Assembly (NCBI GenBank): GCA_029224185.1
Contig: CM055191.1
Location: 13,951,188-14,015,187, forward strand
Source of the DNA: Karalla daura
Taxonomy: Eukaryota > Chordata > Actinopteri > Chaetodontiformes > Leiognathidae
Length of the DNA: 64,000 nucleotides
Direction: 5' to 3'
Notes under the pieces: model-generated
Database searches by the model: none
What the model was told of the DNA's origin: nothing
Seen by the model: only the letters and a program-made list of their open reading frames with translations
Made by a program: the position numbers and the translations under genes
Shown: in pieces, positions 23,801-39,114 of the stretch
Layout of the letters: every line of letters begins with the position of its first letter
Numbering within the stretch: position 1 is the stretch's first letter

Positions 23801-26800
23801 TTTGGCAGGGTCCCATGCTGGCTAACCTGCCATGTTTTATTCAGACCCTGAATGGCAGAGCTGAGTGCTCACTTGCTGGCTCAGCTCAACTAGGACCTGG
23901 TTTATAGAGCCATCACACAGACCCGCATCACCTTTGACCGGCTTCTCCCACCGGTGCAGCCACATGCAGGAGACTTTCTCCGGGTTCGCTGAGACCAGCA
24001 GTGGCATGATTGCCGACTCATCCTCCACCACCTGGATGCGCGTCTGCTGCTCCGGGCTGAACTCCGGTGGGTCTGGAGCAGAGATGGCATACAAATACAG
24101 CTGCTGTGAGCTGGAATTACACTGAGAACACATGAGCAGAGGCAGGGCTACAAACCGGGGATCACAAATTGACAACAACTAGCTGGAGACGACACAAAGA
24201 CACACAAAACATGTTGAGCATGAAAGCGGTAAGAGACATTAATGAGTGTCAAACCAGTAGAAAGTCGACATCCCACCAATAATTCCAGATCTAACCAACT
24301 TCACACAGTTAGAGGGGAGCACGGCAAAGCGGGAGAGAGAGGGACAGGCATTCAAACGACAAGTGACAGTACTGTTGTCCAACTGCAGCTCTGCACAAAC
24401 ACACAGTGACATTCCTTCATGCTCATACACAGTAGCAGGCTTTGAAGCAGTGGCTGGCTGCTGCCTGTGAAATGGCATCAAAGACAAACATGGCTATGCT
24501 GCAAAGCAAATGCGCAATTAGGACACACTGCCGCAGAGCTCAACAGACCCACAAATCACAACAAAGGTTTCCAGTAAACAAACAAACAAAAAAAAAACAC
24601 AAACTATACGTTGACATTTAAATGCAGAAGCACTTCAGAACAACAGCTTAAACCATCATGGATCATCATTATGCATCATTTAAGTTTTATGCAAACCATA
24701 TCTCTTGGTCACTTGCCTGTAGAGGAAAAGAAACGACAAGACAAAAAAAAAACCTCTACTTACAAAGCACATTCAGTTTGAAGAATGTGTTGGGTCCCTC
24801 CGCGAGCTCCGGAGTGTATGCTTGGCAAATGACCCTCTGGTTGTGATGCTGTGAACTCAGATTCAGGGACAGAGAGCTGTGCACTGACATCCCACCAAAC
24901 TGAGCGCGCCTGGGTGGCTGCTCCGCTCCCTGGAACCTAGGACATAAATCCCATTCAGCAAATCCAATCACCGGGGGAGTTCAAGTTCACCAGGCGATCA
25001 TGCATATCGCCACATTTAACAGGATAAACATCAGTCATTCAGACTCTGTCTGACACTGTATAACCCACATCATTTCTGCAAGGAAATTCCCCTATCAACA
25101 TGTGTCATTGTCTGTTGTGAGCCCTTCCACACGCTAGGTTGCCAGACCTGCGCGTGCCCATGCTCCAGTAGATGGTGGGCCTGGGGTTACTGCTCCCAGC
25201 CTGACACTCCAAAGTTAGAGTCTGGCCCTGGCGCAGCTCATCCTGCTTTGTTGTGATCTTGACACTAAGAGATGGGACTGAAAAACCATGGAGTAAACAG
25301 AGAAACACAGAGTTAACTTGTGTGACAACATCAGATAAGACAAGATAAACCTTTATTAGTCCCACACTGGGAAGATTAGCATGACTGCAGCAGCAAAGAT
25401 GACAGAAGAGCGTCAATAAAATACATTAGAAACAATAAATAACATGTTTTCGTGAGCTAAAAAATAGCGGAAAATTCTGAATCGGACAGGTTGAAGAACC
25501 TCAAAAGATACAGCTGAAATTCTGCACAGAGATTTGTATTTTCTCCAGACTGTTCTGTAGTGCAAGGGTGCATTACGTTGGATGTGACTTCCATAAGGGC
25601 CACAAACTAACTCACAGTGAACCATGAGCTTCACAGAAGCTGAGATGGTCATCTCTGCCTCGTTCGTGGCAGCACAGCTGTAGTTGGCCATGTTGTCGCT
25701 GGCGCTCACGACAAGGACCAGCTCTCGAGTCACACCCCGATCAGAGGACACCTGCTTCTGTGCCTGGCGCACAACGTTTCCATTCTGACACAGGAAAGAT
25801 AGATGTTACACGGAGAGGTGTATGTGTTCAAAACATACAGTGCAACAGGCAGTGCTCTTAAAGAGGCTCATGTCACTGTTTTCTTATTTGTCTGATCCTA
25901 TTACTGCCATTTTCGCCTCCTCTTATCTGCCTTTATCTGGTGTGATTTTCCTCCTGTAAACTACTTTCAAACACCGTTTAGGAGAGTGCAGTACAAAATA
26001 ACAATTAGTATAATTAGTGATGCTAACCTTGAGCCAGGTTAGAGTTCCAGGAGGATTTCCACCGGTGGAAAAGCAGATGAGACGTGCCCTGGTCCCCGAG
26101 CGAAGGGGGACACCTTGAGGAGGGGTATCGAGCCAAATCTTCTGAGGCGGGTCTATTGTGAATGAGTCAGCAAGAGACTTTTTGGTGAAACACTTTCACA
26201 GTTCTCCACTTGATTTCGCTTCCTATTCATGCACAGAATGGATTGCTTGCCTCTGAAAAGAGCTGAAGCCTTTACCGGGGAGATGCGAAAATTTGTACAA
26301 AAAATATTTCCTACAGTAGCTGTCATTCTGTGTCAAGGATTATATTTGTGAACTGCCATGTTTGCCTTTTTTTCCTCATTCAGAGTTGTAACACCCAACT
26401 GACCCGTTCCAAACTGCCATATGAGTGTTTTGATTAGATCTAAAGTACCACAACATGAACATTTCCATCCCACTTGGTGATTTCCTTGTCTTCCAAAATA
26501 CAGGCTGCACTCTGAAAACAGTCATAAGCTCACTCACAATAGACAGTTAGTTTGGCTGTCTGGGTCTTGGAGAAGTGTGTGCCCTTGTTGAAAGCCTCAC
26601 AGGTGAGTTCGAGCCCGTCCTCCTCCCGGGAGACCCTGTAGGTCATGTTGGACATGGTTGTCATCCCACCATTGCTTCCCTGCAGACAGAGAGCACACGT
26701 GACAGTTCAGTCGGGGGACAGACAGCCTTGGTCTGTGGCATTGTCACAGTTGGATGGGGAGGGGGGGGGGTGGGGGTCGGAGAGGAAAAACAAGCCACAA

Positions 26801-28971
26801 TGGTTTGCCTTGGCGAATGCAGATGACAAATTAGCTGCTGTAATAACTGATGTTGTGCATGGTCTGTGATAAACAAGCATATTCATCTGACTTTCCCTGC
26901 TTTGCACACGGTTATAAATTGAGCAAAGCATCATTTTGCACCTGCCTGATAGTGGCCATGCCTGTGCAGCACATCTGCTTATTAAAGCTATTATTGTGGT
27001 GATTACTGTAAAAGCCAGAGTCAGAAAGACTCACAAAGACACTGGACAGGAGCGTCAGTCTTCATTAACCTCACACTGTTTCAGATGCATTAAAGCTCAC
27101 ACACAGCACACTGAGTGCCTTGTGTAAGATCAAATGAAAATGCTGCTGCCAGATGAATAAAGAGCTTGTTTAATAATGCTCATCTTCTGTGTCAGCTTTT
27201 ATTCACTTTGATCTTATTAACATACACAAAAGAGGAGAAGAGCAGCAGAATACTCCTTTTGGAATCGGCTGGTGATTCATTTGCAGAGCTGCAGTAGGCC
27301 TATTCAGAGGCTGCTCATGGTCATGCCGCTTTCTTTCATCTGTGAAGGTTCACATGAGGTCACATTTCATATTGAAGATGCTTTTAATTCAATGGGCGGA
27401 ATTTTAAAAATTTCTTGTCGGTAGCAAAGGCAGACTTGACTGAGGGGTGAAGCTTTTGCACTTTGTCTTTTATGCCTCTTGCCTTGTGTTTACAAAAGAG
27501 AAACAAGCACATGCCCTTTTTCAGTATTCTCTTAAAACTGACCGGCGTGACCAGCATTGTTCTTGTCTTTCCAAACGGTTGAATGGATTTCAGTTTTGTG
27601 CCACTTGTCTGCTGTGCTTTCTCTCACCTCTTCCACAATGACAGCGGATGCATTGAGCTCCTTGTGGCCCAGCCACCAGCGGATCTGGACCGGGGGATTA
27701 CTGGAGGAGGTGACGCAGCTCAGGTCCAAGTCTTCTCCCTCGATGACCATGAGCGAACCCAACAGCGTCACCTCTGTGGGCTCAACTGACGTGCGCGCAC
27801 AAACACAAAAGACGAGCCGGTAAAAATATCGCCCCTTGAATTGCGCATTCAACAGCTACCTGTTCTGATCACAGCAACGTTGCAACTATTTTTGGATGTG
27901 AAACACGGAGCTGTATCAAGAGTGAGAGGGAAAATCACTTTGAGTGGCAACTTGTTTTCTCAGGAGGCTTTCAGCGCGGTTTCTAAAGTCTGCTTCGTTT
28001 TAACCACAGGGGGAGACGGGGTACAATAGCTGCAGGCAAACTGATGCTGCTGCATAAAGCCTTCAGGGGAACACAAAGACTGGGGACTGAGCTGGCAGAC
28101 TTGAGGAAGTTGGGGGGAGGGTCATGTATGTAAATCTTATCCGTATTTATGTCTATCCTACGTGAGACACAGAACTCGCTGGTGCATACCACACAGAAAG
28201 ATGATCGAAATTACAAAAAGGCACCGTCAGGTTAAAAAAAAAAAAAGCACCACACTCATTTTAGTCACATTAGCCAATGAGACATATTCTGTGCCCTCCA
28301 GCTTCTGCCAGTGCCTAGAGCACAGTCAGGCAGTCAGCAGCTCATTTTCAACATCCCTGAATGGATTACTGTGAGGCAAGGCACCAGGGCCTGTTGGTGG
28401 CTTGATGAGGAGGGGAGAGGCGCATGAGTGAGATTTTACCTCCACGTACTGTACCTCCACGTAGCACTGATCCTAATTCAGACCATATTTACATAAAATG
28501 GGTGCATCAATCACACAGCATTTAAAGCTCTGACTTACATTGTCTGGTGTCTGTAGTGGAAATCAGGCTATTGTTAGGCTCAGTGCACCAGGGCTGCTGA
28601 ATATTAATCCTGTATGTGTTTTATTGTTGCTGAAACAAACATTTTATATTCAGTGAGAAAAGTATAATCTATTAACCATGGGCGTTACTGTCTCACAAAG
28701 TGTGGGCTTTACTGCCTCAGGATTGTGCATTGAAGCAATTCAGCTGAATTAGTGCAGCGGCTATGATAGAGCACGCAGCGATACTAATCTGGAGGCAGTC
28801 GGAAATATGGGCCGCAGCCATAATAACCATTAGTTTCATTAATGATATTAGCATTAGAATTTATGCTGGGACAGCAAAAGAATTGGTTTTGGAGGTAAGA
28901 CTCTTATTATATTCCTCTGCCTCATGTCCATATCCTTAATAATCCATGACTGCAAGTCTTGCAGGAGCTTT

Positions 28972-29033
<62 letters not shown>

Positions 29034-32000
29034 ATGCGTGTGCACGTAATCATGTGTGTGTTCCAGCCCTGTGCACTATATCAAGCATTATTTTCACTCA
29101 CAGAGCACAGTGATTTTGCGGCTGACAGACAGGGGTGATGTGGACACCAGATTGGCGCTTTCGCAGCACAACTCTGCCTGGTTATCTGCAGGGGAGATCA
29201 TCAGGCGGAGGACACTGCTGGACTTTTGTGCCACGATGTCCTCCTCCCACATCTTGGACATGACTTCTCCGTTCTGAGAGACAGGCAATTTGTGATAATT
29301 TTTAAAGAGGCAACAATCCCAACAGTCCCATATGGTGCAGACAGTGAAGTACAGCTACCGACAATGAGATACTTACTCAGCAAGTTCTTTAACGAAACTA
29401 GCTCATTTCAGTGTGATGCGAAGCCTCTTTCACAGATGGTGCAGGAGATTTACCTTGGTCCAATGGAGAGTGGCCAGAGGGTTTCCTCCATGAGACACAC
29501 ACTCCAACTCGAGCATTCTCCCCGCTTTGACTTCGTCTCTCTCCAGACCAACGATGACTGGAGGCTGAGGTGGGACTGCCAGGAAATGGGAGACAAAAAT
29601 AAAAGTGGACTTGACAAATGAGGAAGAGGCATAGAGAGAGATAGAGGACTAGCGAGAGAAAGGTAGGGAAAGAGATGCAGTAATTCGAGGAAACAGGGAT
29701 GGCGTGACCATCAATAGGGTAACATAAAACAGAAACTGTGCTGCGATGAAAACACTCTTGGCAATTGAGGGGGGTGCATCCCTATTTATTGAGACAGGGC
29801 CAATAAATTGGGCACATTCAACATGACTATGGGATAAGAGGTCGGGATCTGATGAAAGCATTAAGCATTAAGGGAGCAGTGAGCTGGATCCAGTCCATAA
29901 AGCAAAATAACAGATGTTCAAACAGTAATAAGGCAACGCAAAATATGAATAAATTACAGCCTCCTTGCATAAAATATTTGCAGTAAATAGAGGAGGACGG
30001 GCCTTTGTTATTGCTGCAATCAGATTCAGCGAGCAGCCTGCAGACCCTGGACCAGTGTGACAAATTGCCACCTTGCTAACAATCTGGCTGGCTGAAAATG
30101 GCCAGCGCACTGGCTTTGATGGGCTGGCGTGCTGAGTAAGACTGCAGCGGTGGTCCAGAGTTCTACAACATTAGCACTTAGCACAGAGCCCAATGTTTCA
30201 TACAGAGCAGAGGGATGGGGAGGATGGGGAGGGACCGCTTGTGCTTATTGGCCATTGTGAAAACAGCAGTGGCAGGTTCTAATGTGGAGGAGAGGAGACA
30301 GAGACAACATTAAGCCGTCTCGTCAGCTTGCGGAAAACACAGCAGCAGCCAAGCTGCTCCACTTAAATCAACAACATGATTTAGGCCTGGGAGAAGCAGG
30401 TGGGAAGACGCTCACACCTAAACAATCAATTACAGCTGATCAGCAGAGTAGAAATTACTAAACCTACTGTAGTAAAGAGTCACTGTGGAGCCGTGCATTC
30501 AACAGAAATAACTACCATTGTCGTCTTGCCAGATAAAAAGGAGGTAGAAACAGGGAGGCGAGAGTGTCAAGTGTGTAGTGTCATCTTTGTCTGCTGCACT
30601 TACAATTTTATTATGCAGTGTCAGTTTGTGATAATGACATGATAGAGCAAAAGCAACAGAAACTGCTTCCCCTCCTGACTCCATGAAGTCTAAATTTAAT
30701 TTGAGCTGATGAGCACAAAAGTTGCTGTGTTAGTTTTGCAGGATTCATCATTAATAATTGTGGTGGCTTTAGCTTCCCATATTAGTTATTATAATAGAGC
30801 TGAAAGATTCAGTACTCGAAGCCTCGCTGATGTAATCCATCTGAATTGGTGTAATGATTGCGTTACGTTAGCATCGGGGAGATAAGGCAGAGGGTAAAAA
30901 TAATTTTACCATTACTGAATACAATGATAAATTCGAGCTGTAACTGATGTGTTGGCATAACTATGGACACTAGCTGTATCCCTGATAACATGGTGGATAG
31001 AAGGCTCTTCCAGATGCATCTTCCAGAGCCCTCCTTAGCCTGTTTTAGGAGGACACACTGCACTTGTCCCTTGTGACCCTCTGTATCCCAAGGTTCTTTG
31101 TACACTCAAGATAAAAAAATATATTTTCAACATCACCACCACAAGTGTTTGTTAAATTATTTTTTTTAGGCTTTTCAAGGCCTTTATTTGATAGACAACT
31201 GTAGAGTCACAGGAAATTGGAAGAGGGAGGCCCAACTACACGCAGCAGAAGGCTGCCAGGTGACATTACATAGGATATTATAATTATATGGTAATAACAG
31301 TGTAAATAACAGTCTTTTGCAAACGTGCAAGTAGCCGAGGCAATGCAACCAGGAACCAGCAACCGTCCCATTTACCAATGCCCTTGTAGACCACATAGAC
31401 TGCAACTTCCAAAAGATGTAGACCCTGAATTGGGACACAGCCGCGACTGTGTGAAAACAGCCTGAAATTCCTGCTTTGAGCCACCAGGGGTGAGCCTGAA
31501 GAAGTAAAGGCAGTCACAGTCATGTCATGTTGAAGTAGGTGTGAGTTTGCCTTCAGGTCCGGTGTTTCTCTTCAGACCACTAACACACACTGAGTACACC
31601 AGGCCGGATACCCTTGGGCCGCCCAGCTGTTGGGTTCCTGTGTGTCTGAGTGTGTTTGAAGGCGTTTGTGTTTTTTGTTAAACAGAGGGGGTGTTAAGAA
31701 CTGTCAGTTTACAGACAGGTTGAGACACTCACAGAGCACGCTCATGGTCATTGTGGTCTCCACAGGCCGGGACAGGGCGGGGTTGCTGGCATGACATGCC
31801 AGCTGCCTCCCGTTGTCAGAGTTCACAACTGTGACCCTTTGAGAGGCAACAGAGAGAAAGAAGAAATGAGAAGCGTAAAAGTTTTTTTTACCAAAGCGCA
31901 AAACATCAGATCACGACTATGACTGTATTACAACTCTGGCAGGCAAAGCAAAAGTACAGAGGCATCGGTAGAATGTATCTAAATGGTGCAAAATGTCCCC

Positions 32001-35000
32001 TCCGGCTGATATCACAAAATTACTTACTCAGTTCTGATGCACCGATGTGTAGTAGGTGGTTTTAACTACAACTACAGTTGAGTGCAGTTGTTCACAACCA
32101 CAGGGTAGGAGTCTCAAATATAAATGTGATGAGATGTGAGAAGATTAATGGAATGAAATTCTGGTGCACACATTTGGAGTCATTTTTCGCACTTTTTCCT
32201 CCAGTCTTTTTTGTGAATTATTCAATAATTTGAACATCCATTTCAATAAAACTATCGCAGTGGCTTGGAGGGAAAACGTCTCCTTATTGGAATTCTTAAA
32301 ACTTATGGGCATCTAAAAAGATGAGAGGAATTGTCCGTTGATTTGTTTCTTTCTTAAACATGGTCAAAGCCTGATTCACTGTCTCGATTAGAAAAGTGTC
32401 CGTGGTTGTCAGAGAAATGTAAAAAGTACAACGATTGTCTGATATTTGTTGTAGAGTAGAAATATCAATTTGTATAAAATGTAAACACACACAGGAAGTA
32501 GATAAAATTTGCACTCATGGTCCAGTAGTTGAGAAAAGAGAAAGGGTCCTTTCTTACCTCTATGTCTGGCCACCATAACATCGTAAATTTAAAAACGTAC
32601 TTTATGATTTACGTTGAAAGACTCACTACTCCCCGCAATGCAGTGGATTTGTTCTGCGCCTGGTTTACTCTTTTGGTTTATGTCTTCTCTATCAAATTAC
32701 AGTACAATGTCAACCGTAACAATCACACATGGCCCACTGCTGTGTGCGCTCAGTGTGAGTATAAGGAGGGAGCATCAATATTACTTAAGACCTTGCCTGT
32801 TTATAGATAGAGCCGAGCAACATTGCAGCTATAGTACCAATGTTATCTCAGGATATGACAAGAGGTTATTATCTTTGACACAGTGGAGACAGGCGGGATT
32901 AAAGCAATCTATGGCCATGCTTAATGTATAGGCACCTGGCGAACCGGCGAGGATCAGATCTGTCTCGCTGCTGGAATGTAATTTTGTGCATTTGACAGAA
33001 GCTAATTCAATCGCACAGTGCCAAGTAACAGTTCGCTGTGTGCCGAAATTCATTGTACTCACTAAGACAGAGGGGGAAAATAGGAGCGGGCTGGAAACAA
33101 GGGAAACAAGAAACAAAGACAGACTTGGAGGGATCGAGCAGGCTGGTGAGGAGAATGAGTCTGGCAGGCAGGCGAACACATACGTTACTTCGGCACGCGT
33201 GTTCAGGAGCTTATCCTTTGAGCCAGACATGGTGAAAGACTCTGCACCTGTCAGCTCGACTCCATCTAAAAGTCACAGAGGAGGGAAGGCACAGACAAAA
33301 AGGGAGAACACTGTGTGTAAACTTGCTCCTGTGAGACAGAAACATCAGTGTTATTTTCACGTGGCACGGTAAACACTGGGATATGAATACGTGTGTGGTG
33401 CAGTCACAATATGCAGCTCCGTTACAACCTCTCTCTTTAAAATGAAATCAAACCGGCATTGAGATTAGAGCAGCATCAAAGCAAAATAACATTTTGTCGA
33501 ACACAATAAAGATGTAAATTACAACGGGAGAGGAAGAGACGCTGCGTATATGTAAGACCTACAGCGCAACCCTGTCGAGGAATTCACGCCAGTAGAAAAT
33601 AAAAGAATGCATCTCACTCTCAACAATATTCAGCATAATAGGTGTGACAGGAGAGCACAAGGCAAAAAAAAAAAAACAACATAAAATAAAAAGTTTGCAG
33701 TTGTTTGCAGGACACTTACTGTAAATGTAATTGGGAGTCAGTGGAGATTGTAAATTCAAATGTTCAGGCTATTTCCTCCCACACAAAGTCTGCGCCTTTC
33801 AACTTTGTTATTCAAAAGCACCAAAATAAATAAATAAATAAATCTCAACTGAACTTGTATTTTATCCTCTGACATGTTTTTATGTTTATGCATTCAGGCT
33901 GCGACCTATGGAAACCCTTGCGTGTGGAGTATGGGAGAGGCTGCTGCCCTCGGTTCTCACCCTTCTGGCTGACCATCTCTGTCACGTCTGAGAAGGGGCA
34001 CTCACCTTTATAAAGTGTGATTTCAGCCATCGGCTTTGCATCAGTGGAAATGCAGGCGATGGTGTACTTCTTCCCTGCCACCCAAGGTGTTGCCGTGTCC
34101 ACCTCAAAGTACGGCTTGGAGGGAGGAACTGGTTGAGGGGAAGAACAGAGCTGTGTTTGTCACGCAGTCGCGTATCCATCACGCTCATTTTGGGTGAGTG
34201 GAGGCTGGCGCTACCACAGATGGATATTAGCTTGTGCAATGATGTGATAATAAGTACTCGGAACATTTGGGAGTGACTGACATGTCACGCTGTCAGCCTC
34301 TGAGTGATTTACTACTGCGAGGTTTGATGTTCTGTTGAGTCGGAATACAAATTTTAGACAAGACGGGAATACAGAGATGAAATGGTGATGAAACCGATCC
34401 AGTGCTAATCTATCACAGCAAACACCAAACACTTGTCTTTTCAGAAACACCCCCAAGCTAAATATGTGCTCTGTGGACTGATCAAAGCAGTCTTCACTAC
34501 TCCACTGTTCTACCCTACTATCCTTTCATCTGACCATAAATAGGAAACTCCAAAAAAAAACCTAGCTTTTAACACAAGGGACCAAAAAATTGTTTGGCAG
34601 TAAATTGAGACATCTGTCACCAACTACAGTAATCATCAAAGAGTTTTCTGGAGATCTGTCAGCCACTCTTTACCAAGACTATCATTTCGATCATGCACAC
34701 CCTACACACTCCTGATTGTTTATTGTGCCCGCTTCGACTGAACCCGTTGAATTTGCAGTGTTACCGCTAAGGTTCTTTTTCTTTCATCAAAGATCAAGTG
34801 AAAAGGCTGTCTGAGCTCAGAGACAGTACAGGGGAGTTTGGGAAGTACAGGATGGATACATGTGTGTGTGACGGAGACATGAAAGACTCTGGCGGAGGGG
34901 TAAAGAGATACGGCAAGAATGAAAAGTGAGTGTGAGGCAGGCTGCGCAGGAGAGGAGGTGGGGGCCATCGAATATCTGAGATAAAACCGCTACTAATATG

Positions 35001-36769
35001 TGGGCTAGGACCGAAAAAAAAGGAAAATAACAACTGGACCAAGAGCAACCAATCCAGCCAGCCTTTCAGCTCCTTTCCATCTCTTTGGCACGTTATAATC
35101 AATCCCGGGCCACTAGGAGGAGCTGTTGCTGTGTGCAGAGTCGCCAATTGGCTCCAGTCAGCTATTGAGACAGATGAGATGTGGCTGCAGCTTCAAACTG
35201 ATTTAAAAGAAGCAATTGAATCTGTGTGGACTGTGATGGGTTACCCAGAGCACTGCAGAGGCGCGCGCTGCAATAATGAGATGCATTTGTTTGTTTTTTC
35301 CCCCCCTCTTCCCCGGGAAGATGACTGGGCCATGCATCTATTGACAGGCCCTGCACTCTCAATCTACTCAGGCCCACACGATTCACATTGGTGCAGCACT
35401 TGTTGTGCTCGAGGAGAGTCTGGCAGCCTAACAAATCCTAAAATAAGAATAATGATATGTTCGCAAATGAGGTAGGCAGGTATCTAATTTTTCCCTCGCT
35501 CGCTCATGCTGGCCGGTTCCTCTTATCTCTCATTCACTTCATCATCCCTCTCCGGCAGCCCCCCACCACCCTCTCTCCACACACACACACTATCCTTCTT
35601 GACCACTGCAGTTAAACTCCAGACGTGCGGGGGAAGGTGTGTTCCAGCCTGGACCGGGAATTACAGCCCGCCATCCATCACATCTGCACACCATGTGACC
35701 CAGTCCGTCCAGTCAGGATGAACTTACACGCACACACATTTGTACAAAAGTGACAGCACATGTGGACAACAACAAAACACACATTCTTTCCAATTTACAA
35801 GGCATGCACTGGGATGAAAACACAGACAGCAAACAAGCTGGCTGTTCTCTTAATTAACTCTTTGTGCCCCTCCTTTGTCGACTTGTCTGTCTGCTTTTTT
35901 TCCCCCAATGTTGTCTCCATTTCCCTTTCCTTTCTGCTTTCTAGTCGTAGTTCTCTCATTAAGCTATATATATGAACGCAAAAATAGATAAGCGCGCGTA
36001 GACATGCTCCTGCCAGTCAGACGAAAAACAGTGAGCCGCAAAATTCGATTCATTAGACAAATACAGACGGATGGATGGATAAGGCAGATAAGAAGCAGAT
36101 TAGCAGACACACATCAATATGCATAAGCAGCTCTTCCCACCTATCTTTTCCTCTCATTCACTTCCTATTTCTCCTTAGCACACAAACACCCAAAGATAAA
36201 CTCAAGGCGAGGGAAGGCTGCAGTCATCTCGCGTCATCCTGAAAACAGGCGCCACGTTGCGCACAGTAACATGTGAGACCAAGATGACTCTGATCCAGCG
36301 ATAACTCTTTGGAAAACTGTGGAAAATATCTGCAAGAGTTCAGAGGATAAAACAGACTCTAAAAAGCTGATTGTGTTGAATTAAGAAAATAACGGAAACC
36401 AGAACAGCAAGCTGCAAAACACGTCACACACTCACTCACACACACACACACAACACATACACACATATACAGACACACAAATATACAGACACACACAAAC
36501 AACTCATCTGTTCCACTTCTGGAAAACAGGGGATTGGTTAAAATCCCACACATGTGTTTGCGTGGATGTATTTTTATATCCACGTGCATGTAAATACACA
36601 TTCACTCACATACACACATTGTAGGTCTCAGGTGTGTGATCTCTGGCAATGAAAGCTTCTCTAACAGTGCTCCTTTTTTTATCTTTCCCTTCCTCTCTGA
36701 CTCCCCCTTCACGTCTGTGCCTCTGTTCTTGGGGGAAGTGGATCAGCCTACCCCCCAACTCCACGCCTC

Positions 36770-36822
<53 letters not shown>

Positions 36823-39049
36823 CCCCTTCCTAACCCACAACTACTGTGTCTCCTACTTTCTTTGGCGTCATTACATTTCTATTTATACATTTCCCTGACC
36901 ATTCAGAGAAAGTATTTCTCACTCATGCAAGTTTTGAACTGACAACACTGACCGACTACATTTTCCTGCTGGTGAATTAAAAAGAATTAAAAGCCAAGTA
37001 GACAGACAGTGCTATGAGTTCAGTGTCTCATTTTCCTATTTAGCAGAGACTCATTTGTAAATTGCAAGGATCCTGACACTGTAACATCAGTCTGGCGCTG
37101 TGATACGCACACCATCATGCCAGTGTATAACAACCTGTCCTTTGCTGGGGTTGTATCTTGGGCGACTGTCAGAACTTTTTGTGAACGAAGATGAATAAAG
37201 TCACCATGTTCTACGTTGCCTGTGCCCCCGTTTATAAGTTGTTCCATTATTCATAACAAGGAATCATAAAATGAAGGCTCATTATATACTCTTCAAGTGC
37301 TAAACTCATTAGCTACCGCAAAAACCTCGCCATAGCCCCGGTTCCTAAAATGTCCTCTAACCTCCAACCAACACAGATAATAAGCTTACACACATGGGCA
37401 TGCACACACACACACACGTATCTGTGTAAGACCCAGCTATGGCAAGTGAATGAGTAACGCGGGCTAAAACCAGAACACATCAAATAACTGTTTTGAGCAT
37501 TTGCAGGAGGCATCTGTACAGCCATGCGATGCGGTGAGGGAGAGAGTTGTTCATTAATAGGATTAAATGCTAAGGCTAATGGTATAAACCGAGACACAGG
37601 ATGTGTCAGGTATGTGACGGGCACAGTGCGGGGTAAGTTTTAGCAGAGGAGGGGGTTTCAGTGGAGGAGGTAGAGGTTGTTATTGTCATGGATTACTCAC
37701 TGCCACTTGATCTGCCTATTGCAGTAATCCCCTATCTAAGCTCCGCAGGAAGGCAAAAACACAGGAGTTATGTTGCACCAATGGAAATGTCGTGAAAACA
37801 TGTCTTTGTAAGCCCATGGATGGGACTTATTGACATTTTTGCCTCCATCCCTGCTATTCGCTGCCTGTGGTGATCCATCTTGAATTAGCCAGTCATGATA
37901 GCACTCCCTCTGACCCAAGAATCCAATTATTTGACCAGCGATCTCTGTTTTGTTTTCACATTCCTCCCCTCTCCCCCCGCTGTATCTCCTCATAAAGAGT
38001 TTATGGTGTTTTGATTTGATGCAGGACTTGATGGGATACGGCCACGGTTGAGTGGGCCAGGGGCGTGGGGCCTTGGGAGCTGTAGTTCAGTGACGGAAAA
38101 GTCCATGGGGAACTCATCAGAGACAGTGCTCTCAAAAAGGATGCACAGTTTCCACTCCCAGTTCAGCACTAACAGGAGATTGAATTCATCAGCTCATTAT
38201 AAAGCCCCAGATTAGTCACGTATTTTGAATCAGTTGAGCTGGTGGGGTGGAACAAATGACCCTTTAGGACCGAGGCTGTAGACTGCTTTTTAAGTCACTG
38301 GTTTCACTCTTTGCCCTTTCCAACGCCACAGCTGCAAATGTCTGTCTTCAATGGCCAACAGCTGGATAGTGCTCCCAAGACACTGAACAAAAACACCAGC
38401 TGAGATGTGTGGAGGGGATTCGGATCTGAGGGTGTCGGGAGCACGGGGCAGCAGTAGGTTTCAGTCACGGTAAATATGACTACCAGCAATCCCTGATGCA
38501 ACATGAACAAAATTCCCACACATTTTGACCTCTTCGACAAAGCCTAAAGCAACTGCGCTGACTTTGTGTATGTGGGCGCACATGCGGCAGCCTTCTCATA
38601 GGTAATAAATGTGGGAGTCGAGCCTGCTGTGGCTGCAGGTGTAGGCCTGCTGTAGGACATGAGCCTGCTGTGGTGTAGATCAGAACAGACCCTTTCAAAG
38701 GAGACGTCTGCAGTCTATGCCTCTTCCTATCCCCACACTGCCGGCCTTCCCTCCCACCAATCCATTGCCATTGATGTCAGAAAAACCTGCTTTCTTCCCA
38801 GAGGAGAGTGAGGCTGCTAGAACTGCCCCGGCAACCCCCACCCTCTCCCTCTCTTCCCCCCTCCCCAAATAAAACCCTTCTCCATGGTCACCAATAGAAA
38901 GGCTGAAAGCGGGCGAGAGAGGGAGAAAATGTGCAAGGGAGAGAATAGGGAGGGGGATGTAAGTAAATGAACTGTGCCTCCAGAAGAAAGGTTCTTTTAG
39001 AGTCCTTTTCCTTTCCACATATGGGCTCGCTCCCACAAGCAAACGGGAA

Positions 39050-39114
<65 letters not shown>

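Noticed and set aside
29226..29621. 131-residue plus-strand open frame
   Set aside because: It is antisense to nphs1 exons 7 and 8 and arises from their reverse complement.
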